Shown here in pieces: positions 20,155-27,342 of a DNA stretch of 27,342 nt (the first letter of the stretch is position 1; the number at the start of each line of letters is the position of its first letter). A model generated the notes under the pieces. That model saw only the letters and a list, made by a program, of their open reading frames with translations, made no database searches and was not told where the DNA came from. The DNA is from Beroe ovata (lineage: Eukaryota; Ctenophora; Nuda; Beroida; Beroidae): contig CAMPET010000037.1 of assembly GCA_946803715.1 (NCBI GenBank), forward strand, positions 162,956 through 190,297, in the 5' to 3' direction. Made by a program: the position numbers and the translations under genes.

Positions 20155-21897
20155 ATGAAGGTTCTGTTGGTGCTGGCATCCTTTGCGTTAGTTTATGGTG
20201 ATGTTTATCTCCAAGGACCAAGGGGGAGCAACAATCGACTAAACGAGGAAGGGAGGGAGAGAAACAATGCGAATCGGATGTTTGATTCCCAGAACAACAA
20301 CCGGGGCGGTTACAACCAGGGAAATCTCCACTATTACACAGGGTCTAAGGTGGAAATAGAGTGGACTAATCAGCACTCTTGCGGCAATCCTAACAACTTC
20401 TGTGAGCTTGTGGTACAATACATGTGTGGTGATCTGGTGCGGGATGGTATAACTACCAACAGGATACCAGACAACAGGTTCAAGTGTGACAAAGCTGACT
20501 GTAATAACGACATGGAGTATGGCATGCACGAGAACTATGAGTACTACAAGGAGTGTAGAGCACGACAGAGGAACAAGGGTCTGTACACAGCAGATCAGAA
20601 CATGCGGGAGGAAGCGTACAGCACGAGGCAGAACAATAACGGGAATCGGAACGGGTATGAGTGTCCGGAGGAGAGGGATTACTACCCGTACTGGCACCCT
20701 ACCCCCTGGAGGGATATCGTGGTGTTCACCAACGAGCCTGAGAGATGTGAATATTATAAGGAAGAGTCGCAAAACGTCAAGAACAAGGGATACTGCAAGT
20801 ATCCAGATAATTTCCTTGCGTTCAAAGAGGCCCTGGGTCAAAGTGCAAGCATGATGAATAACAAAGAAGATTGTGAGAATGCTCAAGTGGAGCATGGTGG
20901 AGAGTTAGTGACTCCGGAATGGGTTGAGATTGGTTCTTGGAATTCCGCTGCTCCAGACTGTCTGGCGTCGCCTTGGTCACGTGACAATCACCATGGTAAC
21001 AACAGAGATGGGTACATGAACACCTACTCCTGGACGGTACCCGATGATATTGTTCACAAGAACTGTGTTCTGAGACTCAGGTACAACATCACAGCTGGTG
21101 AGATGACGGAAAACAGATTCGATGAGCCCATCAACCACGAGTTCAATGCTGAGAAGGATGATGCACCGACCAAGATTGACATAGCGACTATGCATGGACT
21201 CCCAGTGGACAACGACAGAGGCTACTACTTCCAGCAGGACCCCGTTGTTGAGGTTTTCAACTTTGAAAACAAGGATCATAACAAAAAGCTTGACCTCGAA
21301 GTCACACTCAACACCAACCAGCATGGGCGAACATTTGAAGATCGTTCCCATGTATTCGAGATTCGAGAGAGGCCGGCCGATATCCCAGAGGATGCTGTGA
21401 TTCATAATCTGAACGTGAGGGGAAAACGTGGAAACATTGTGCAGACTTACCCGGGAGTGGAGTATGATTTCCAGCCCAACATTCTCACAATCAACGCAGG
21501 TGAATACATCCATGCACAATGGACGGGTGCTAACTCAAACCCAGCAAACAATGCTGGACAGGGACGGGCGAGGACAGATAGGAGCAATATGGTTCTGCTC
21601 AGGGAAAGAACTTGGCCGAGAGAGGGAGCTGAAGCAGAGGGAGGTGAAGGTTGCTATGCCTGCAACTACCCTGCCATACTCAGCGATGATATCAACTTCA
21701 TGGGTCTTAACAAGGAGGATCTCTTCACCCTGGCCTTCCATGATGTGTATGGAGACATAGAAGAACTGGATGACGCTTCGGCCTACTTCAATCTTGGACC
21801 TAGGAAGATCACTACAGCCGGAATATACCGCTATCTATGTACCAGGAACAACAATTTCACCAACAGGAGTCAGAAAGGACAGATACATGTCATGTAG
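20155..21897 (+). CDS. DD3-3 family secreted protein, intronless
   Basis: One uninterrupted 580-residue frame. Residues 1-15 are a signal peptide (KVLLVLASFALVYG), cut before DVYLQGPRGSNNRLNE. The mature start, with RNNANRMFDSQNN, GGYNQG, and YYTGSKVEIEWTNQHSCG, is the hallmark of the Dictyostelium DD3-3 family, which also has members in sponges, cnidarians and oomycetes. Later landmarks are YPYWHPTPWRDI, TYSWTVPDD, an Ig-like or cupredoxin-like C-terminal part (LTINAGEYIHAQWTG), and a conserved end, YRYLCTRNNNFTNRSQKG. It is Asn-, Asp- and Glu-rich, cysteine-containing, and lacks a membrane anchor, so it is likely extracellular. The biochemical role of the family is not known to me. Every other multi-residue gene nearby except the PPxY gene is split, and this gene is more GC-rich than its surroundings; a retrocopy or old transfer is possible but unproven. 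Confidence 0.88.
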   Translation: MKVLLVLASFALVYGDVYLQGPRGSNNRLNEEGRERNNANRMFDSQNNNRGGYNQGNLHYYTGSKVEIEWTNQHSCGNPNNFCELVVQYMCGDLVRDGITTNRIPDNRFKCDKADCNNDMEYGMHENYEYYKECRARQRNKGLYTADQNMREEAYSTRQNNNGNRNGYECPEERDYYPYWHPTPWRDIVVFTNEPERCEYYKEESQNVKNKGYCKYPDNFLAFKEALGQSASMMNNKEDCENAQVEHGGELVTPEWVEIGSWNSAAPDCLASPWSRDNHHGNNRDGYMNTYSWTVPDDIVHKNCVLRLRYNITAGEMTENRFDEPINHEFNAEKDDAPTKIDIATMHGLPVDNDRGYYFQQDPVVEVFNFENKDHNKKLDLEVTLNTNQHGRTFEDRSHVFEIRERPADIPEDAVIHNLNVRGKRGNIVQTYPGVEYDFQPNILTINAGEYIHAQWTGANSNPANNAGQGRARTDRSNMVLLRERTWPREGAEAEGGEGCYACNYPAILSDDINFMGLNKEDLFTLAFHDVYGDIEELDDASAYFNLGPRKITTAGIYRYLCTRNNNFTNRSQKGQIHVM

Positions 21898-22579
21898 ATT
21901 TGAGCTAGATAACTTTCTGCAATGCCTATCCCTTGGTCTCGTTACTAAAGCTGGAAGCACAGTCGTAGTCTTTAGGATGATGTTTCAATTCATATTTCAG
22001 TTTCTCAGAATCGAGTTTTGAAGATTAGCCTGTCTAAAAGTTTTAATGAATGAAATTCGTCACCGCCTCATGACTAGAATACCTAGTTGACATTCAATCA
22101 AGAGTACAATTAATTGATCATTGAATTTGGCTTAGCATTTGAATATCGCAATATTGCAATGAGACAACGCCTTCATATCTTGTACCCTACGGTTCAAAAT
22201 ATATAATAGGTATAACATATTCTACAGTACCTACATGCTTCAATGAAAAAAATACAATTCTTGCTCAATTTGATTGCTGCGCAGCCGGTATTTATTATAG
22301 TCTCTAGCATAGAACTTGGGTTTATAGAATATCAGAATGCTAGAATACACTGGTTAGTCATTACTTTCAACGAATTGAAATGAACAGAGATGTTCCAAGC
22401 TGGGTCTGGTTATGTCATATTCATTTTCCGAAACAATACCTAGGCACCAAAGCTAAAGTCTGAGACATACCGACATCATGAGCACAGTTGCATTGCTATC
22501 AATCTGCAGCATATCATCGCTGATTTGCATATTACAATCAATAGTTGAAGCCCTATACTGCACTCTACTGCAAAAGTTT
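21898..22579. other. Convergent 3' region between DD3-3 and GPCR 2
   Basis: AT-rich with no exon seen. Both neighbouring genes end here. A minus-strand AATAAA at 22291-22296 could serve GPCR 2. I found no perfect AATAAA for DD3-3 on the plus strand. Confidence 0.5.
22291..22296 (-). terminator. Candidate poly(A) signal of GPCR 2
   Basis: AATAAA on the minus strand about 285 bases past the receptor stop codon; position is plausible, use is unproven. Confidence 0.35.
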
Positions 22580-24544
22580 TTAGTCAATGCTGGCGGGTCT
22601 CCCAGACTCTCTCCTGATTGAGGAGAAGTCCTGGAGTTGAATGTCGCCACCGGACCCAATGAAGTGTTCCCTCGAGGTACATCTCAATCTGACTTGGTTC
22701 TTTTTGCCTCTGTTTAATTTGCACTTCGGGTCCGGCAAGCACCCTAAACAGGTTGCTACACTCATGGAAGTTACTGTACTCATCCTCCTGCTGGTATAAA
22801 CTGTGGACCGCCTGAAGTTCCCGACAACACTCCTCAGTGGAGAGTCAAAATTGACCATGGAAGTCCTTAGCTTCCTGAGGCTGGAGATGCCACATCCCTG
22901 TAGCACGTAGAGAACTGGGTTGATAGTGGAGCTGACATGCATTAGATAGTAGGAGCTAATGATAGCTCTCCTGAACCATGTACATATGGGTTTCTGTACC
23001 AGCTCCTTGTCTGCATGGAATATAATCTTGGTGATGAAGTAGGGTAGGGCAGAGAGGACAAAAACTCCCATAACAGCCACTGCCACGACAGTCAACTTGT
23101 GTGCCCTGGCTAGTTTAGATCGGCGGATGGAAACCCTCCTCGACTTGACTATGACAAGAGTGTTGCAGCAGATTAGAAGGACCATTCCACCAAAACTAAC
23201 CACCTTATCCACCATGTTGAGCATTATGGAGAGGCCGGAGCTATGGTTTTTGTAGCCAAATAGAACACACTGTCCGATGATTTTGTTGAAGGAAAACACT
23301 TGGAGATAAAGTTTTGGAACTGATATGAATCCAGTGAGAGTAACACCTGAAAAACTCTGTTTTAGTATGGAATTTGAATAATTAATATGGTTACCCCATG
23401 GTTACTCGATGGTTACCTAACTAAAGTATCATCTTTAGTTATGGTGAGTAGCGTGACAGTTTTTATTTAGCATGGAAATCAGGGATAGTGCAAACGCACA
23501 TGCATGAGCGAATTTGTGATGCAGTCTGTCATCATATAATATAGTGTTACCTATCACGATGAAAAGAAGGAATGTCCTACGTGATCCATACTTTGTGTAC
23601 TGTAATGGGCGAAATGAGAGATAAGCTCTGTCGATACCGATTGTAACAAGAAGCACAGCTTGGAAATAGAGTAACCACCTGATCGATGAAAATTGCTGTC
23701 AATTTCATGATGGTCATCATTGCATGAGAACTTATTCATCGAACATCACTTTGATAAGTGTCGCGGTTTATGGGCAAATCAGTCAACGGAACATTGATGA
23801 AAACCATGCATTAGTATCTTAGGCAGATGATCATGATCATTAACATTAAAATTTGACCACATTGACATACCTCGAAATAACAGTGAGAAGGTTACAGTAT
23901 GATCCAAGTGCGGCTCTCCCGAGTTTGAGTGCTGCTGCCGTGGGTGCAGTTACAAACGCACAATAAACCAGATCTGAAACACACATAATTCAGGATAAGT
24001 GGAGAGAACCGAGTATATGACACCATTAACTCGGTAAATAATATCTCTAACATTATCAAACTCAGCCTCCGGCTTCAGTTAATTATGACACTGACGTAAC
24101 TTGCTCGGCTCGTGATGTAAGATGTGTTACTTCACAGTTCTCATTTAACCGTGATAGAGCACTATATTATCGAGCATGATATCTCACCCTAAGTTGCTAT
24201 CAAATTTTGCTAGCCGTCAAATCAAAATTTAGTATAAACTAAAGTTGAAAATATATGTATTCTGCCAGTTCTATTCTGATTACACTGCAATACTTCCAGT
24301 TTCAACTTCCTGATATTTTCAATTTCAGGTCAGCTGATATCACAGCACAGATCCAGATAATTACTGCGCATTACTTACCAGTGATAGCAAGCAAGCAGAA
24401 GAGAGTGAGTGCCTTTGTCATTCTCTTATGCGACTGGGATGTCAGTACAAGGCTGACGAGAGATGCCGTGTTTGCTATCAGTCCAAATCCAGACATGAGC
24501 ACCATCAACCCAAAGAGGAAAACTTCTTCGTGGAAAACAGCCAT
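22580..24544 (-). CDS. Rhodopsin-like (class A) GPCR, paralogue 2
   Basis: Exons in minus order are 24544-24379, 23973-23871, 23678-23551 and 23346-22580, giving 387 residues. Exons 2 and 3 are exactly as long as in paralogue 1 (103 and 128 bases), and all intron phases agree. Shared landmarks: RMTKALTLFCLL, YCNL (TM3-top cysteine), RWLLYFQAVLLVTIG then D106-R107-A108 in place of DRY, GQCVLFGYK (second-loop cysteine), SALPYFITKIIFH in TM6, and SSYYLMHVSSTINPVLYVLQ with NPVLY at 275-279. Its cytoplasmic tail is longer than in paralogue 1 and rich in Arg and Ser (RRSTVYTSRRMSTVTSMS), suggesting phosphorylation and arrestin control; that is inference. It is an orphan membrane receptor that faces DD3-3 and paralogue 1 tail to tail. 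Confidence 0.85.
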
Positions 24545-25260
24545 GATCTACTGACAGTGGAGAGATCAAGGTAAGAGATGTTTTATAAAAAAAATACTAT
24601 CATCATCATAGTATCGATGATGAAAAATACAGGATATGCGCATTCCTTTGATTTAGATAGGGTACTGCACTGCAGGGGTGGGCTAAGCAGCAATAATAGT
24701 GTACAATGCCATATCATACTTCTGCAACATACTGCAAAGCTGTGAACTATACCGCAAGGGTTAATGAAAGTGCACTGAGGAATGAGTAATTTCTATCCCA
24801 TACTCCTAAATTGAATGATGATTGCCTCACATATTACATTCATCTCAATCAATCTTCGTCAGAGCAATGAGTGAAGCTCAATATCCTCATATTATCTGAA
24901 TTTGAACACATTTGATAGTGTACCGCTATACTAATTCATGAGCCACCAAATTGGGAATTGTGCTACTCAGCACACAGGTTGAGTTTTACCAAACACAGAA
25001 ATTTCTTAATCCACTATGAATTATTATCAACATTGCTTAATTTCACATTAATTACTGATTTTCAAATGGATCATTACATTAATCAATAAAGCCTGGCATA
25101 TGCTTAGGATAACCCACAGTCCACACATATTTTCGATTCAGTGATCTTGAAACCAAGCACGACTTTTCTCGTGATTGAATTTAGCAAAATATATTGCGAT
25201 ATATAAAACTTCGGTCACCCAAAACTTTACAATTTTCAGACCCACGGAATAAAATCATGA
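24545..25260. other. 5' flank of GPCR 2, no gene seen
   Basis: AT-rich sequence upstream of the receptor start. No TATA or CCAAT box stands out at a convincing distance, and I see no exon on either strand. Confidence 0.45.
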
Positions 25261-25270
25261 GGCTGGCGTT

Positions 25271-25389
25271 CACGTGACCCGACTCCCTTTTTTCCATCTA
25301 CCAATCAGGTGTGTTAATCAGCACAGTGCAGTGTGGGCTAGCCAATGGGCGACCATCACGTGAGTTGCAATGTGATGTGGGAATATAAA
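25271..25389 (+). promoter_or_regulatory. Promoter-like cluster: two E-boxes, two CCAAT words, TATA box
   Basis: Within 120 bases there are CACGTG (25271-25276), CCAAT (25301-25305), CCAAT (25342-25346), CACGTG (25357-25362) and TATAAA (25384-25389). This order matches a plus-strand RNA polymerase II core promoter, with initiation expected near 25415. It is the best promoter-like cluster in the window, yet no confirmed gene follows. Confidence 0.45.
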
Positions 25390-25440
25390 TGCTGGATCAT
25401 ATTACACTGATAAGCTCCGTGACTCCAGTACCCGTACAGA

Positions 25441-25463
25441 GAGAGAGAGGTATACTCTCTCTC
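25441..25463. repeat. GA/CT imperfect palindrome
   Basis: GAGAGAGAGG, then TATA, then CTCTCTCTCT, immediately downstream of the promoter-like cluster. It could form a hairpin in a leader RNA or be a GAGA-type factor site; neither is shown. Confidence 0.5.
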
Positions 25464-25495
25464 TGAAAAACCAGCTTATCTCACTGCTGCTCCTA

Positions 25496-25615
25496 TGATA
25501 TACCACTCTTTACCGATAGCTATGTCAGTGTCTTTGCTTGGACTGCCACCCCGAGCTCTTTCATACCATTCTTTCCGGGAATTAGGTTATTTTCATGCCT
25601 CGATTAAATTCTGAC
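25496..25615 (+). CDS. Possible 39-codon ORF or first exon after the promoter-like cluster
   Basis: The first long-enough frame after the TATA box starts MIYHSLPIAMSVSLLGLPPR and stops after 39 residues. A donor-like gttatt occurs after GAATTAG near 25586, so it may be a first exon of a gene continuing rightward. I recognise no family and found no following exon. It is included only because of the promoter signals in front of it. Confidence 0.2.
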
Positions 25616-27325
25616 ACTGTGGTTTTTATGGAAAATCCTTGTGCACCATATTTGTACATTTTCCGCATTTTATACCCTTCAAATTAAGTTCGTTTCGGCA
25701 TTTACAAGCGACTAGGTATAACAGTCGGACTGAATCCATGAATATTTGTGCGTCATTGTTGAATTTAATATCCATTCAATCTATAATAACTACTCGATGC
25801 CATATAGATCACGATTTCCCAGTTAATAGGTGTGTCTTGCTACATAATCACGCCCTGGGAAGGGGTAAACAATAGAACATGAAATGAAAATAGTTGAAAT
25901 ATGCCGTAGTAAACTCTGCATTAATGATGAGATGTAGCTAACGAAAACATCAAAATAAGTTGGATTCGTGGGTGTGCTCGGTTGTCGATTGATATATACT
26001 GCCATTATCAAACTTTTCACTATATAAGGGTATTATAATTTGGGAAATTAATTATAAATCCTTTAATCTAACATATTGGTGGGCGAAAAGTGATGTAATG
26101 GTTACTCGCTCGTCAAAAAAGGCACAGTAAAAACTAAACAACATATTTTGGAGGGTACGTGAGTCACACCAAGACGCAGGCATGCACATCTCTAGCTGTT
26201 CAATTCATATTTCTGGCGGGGTTATTGCAGGAGATAAAATAATTAACAATGTCCATGATAGCGGTCCACAATCATCGCACCGGTTGATAATGTGCAACTT
26301 AACGATATGATCGTTCAACACTAGCAATAATATCATAAAATAAAGCTCCGATGTCGGACAAGAGCTTCGAATGAATTTACGTGAATGTGACCGCCATTTG
26401 TTCCAATGATTTGTTCTGTCAAATGGAGTTGACAACTATATTATATGGCATATGGCAGGGCAGTACTGCGGCGCCGCTGCGTTATATAATATGGGAACCA
26501 TCATGATCAACTGCACATGTGACCCCTGGTGGAAATCAACGCAAATTATATATTTGACAGATTATTCCAACGGTTCTGATCGTAAAATGCAGACGTATCA
26601 TCAACTCTGTATTATGTGTGCGATGCGATGATAAATGGGAGGGGTATAGTTTGACGCAGACGAATTTCTATGAAAATAGCAGGGTTCGACACATATGGGG
26701 CTCATCTGATATAGTTCTTATCAAAAACATGTTTCGCAACTCCTGATAACACATAAACACACGATATGTTGTGAACCTCGTTCAGATAATCGGATTATTC
26801 TTGGTGCGATTACCATGAGGTAATTACTGCAGGCTCTGCGTAGGACACAGATAGTACTATCCTAGTCGATGTCCAGATAAGATGCTTCTTGTAAACAAGC
26901 AGCGATCAAACATGTCAGTGTCACCACTTATAAACTCGGTTACGGGGGTCTATAGTCACCGCACTGGTGTTGTCACTTTGGGCCATTATGCATTTCACTG
27001 CAGAGTAACTATCATTACATGACCAGTGTACTGTACCTAAAAAGAGGAGTATCCCGACAACTTGGTGACCTGATGAATATCTTCATACAGCTATTGTTCA
27101 CAATTGAGTGGCACAATTCACAGTTCCCGTAACAGTAACTCGAGAGTCGCAGGGTTCTGTAGTCTCATTTGAAGCCCTGATCAGGTATCCGCTGTGCTAC
27201 TCAAGAGAGGTTGAGTAGTTGCTACATGATCCACTGAAACAGGGCAAATCTTACATCCTGTACACTCACACGCGCGTACCACCAATTATGTATGCGCATA
27301 TATTAAACTGCCGGCCGGTCACCTG
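25616..27325. other. About 1.7 kb without recognisable gene
   Basis: Short random ORFs only. I noted a GC palindrome (GCGGCGCCGC) near 26469-26478 and a perfect 8-bp stem with a 6-base loop, CTACTCAA/TTGAGTAG, at 27197-27218. No exon, tRNA or element was identified. Confidence 0.45.
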
Positions 27326-27342
27326 ACACACACACACACACA
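27326..27342. repeat. (AC)n microsatellite at right edge
   Basis: An AC run closes the window, mirroring the CA run at its start. Confidence 0.95.

Noticed and set aside
20239-20895. Minus-strand 218-codon ORF
   Set aside because: Antisense shadow of the DD3-3 frame; the plus strand has a signal peptide and clear family motifs.
20977-21519. Minus-strand 180-codon ORF
   Set aside because: Also antisense to DD3-3, with no independent start or family signature.
26205-26435. Minus-strand 76-codon ORF
   Set aside because: No domain, no splice signals and no conserved composition; treated as chance.

Overview
The window is nuclear DNA from an animal, most likely an early-branching metazoan such as a sponge; this placement is inference. 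Genes are split by many short GT-AG introns (about 47 to 450 bases), the DNA is AT-rich, and no operon, Shine-Dalgarno, tRNA, rRNA or CRISPR signal was seen. The gene set fits a simple metazoan: a voltage-gated calcium channel alpha2-delta-type protein, two rhodopsin-like receptors, a DD3-3 family protein (known from Dictyostelium and scattered in other eukaryotes), and small secreted CUB-like proteins. The window begins and ends in a CA microsatellite.

Left part (1-9.7 kb): mostly empty for 2.5 kb, with one doubtful membrane ORF and a 190-bp inverted-repeat element with TA duplications. Next come a minus-strand single-pass membrane protein with PPxY motifs (2877-3611) and, head to head with it, a 19-coding-exon alpha2-delta gene (4406-9646, 1051 residues when spliced by eye, with an intact MIDAS).

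Middle part (10-17.8 kb): long ORFs are absent, but exon-by-exon reading recovers three hidden genes. These are a 61-residue secreted acidic peptide in four small exons (10113-10692, plus), and two divergently transcribed paralogues for secreted CUB-like cysteine-rich proteins (11426-13432 minus, 239 residues; 14819-16007 plus, 174 residues). About 1.4 kb carrying three CACGTG sites separates the paralogues. From 16.0 to 17.8 kb there are coding-like patches but no coherent gene.

Right part (17.8-27.3 kb): two paralogous class A GPCR genes face each other (17781-19472 plus; 22580-24544 minus). They share four-exon structure, with exons 2 and 3 of identical length and all three intron phases equal. 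Between them lies a single-exon DD3-3 gene (20155-21897). The last 2.8 kb has a promoter-like cluster near 25.3 kb and no confirmed gene.

Most products are predicted secreted or membrane proteins, so the locus is rich in cell-surface and signalling functions, but nothing in the sequence links them into one pathway. All splice models were assembled by eye from reading frame, phase and GT/AG signals, and need transcript support.
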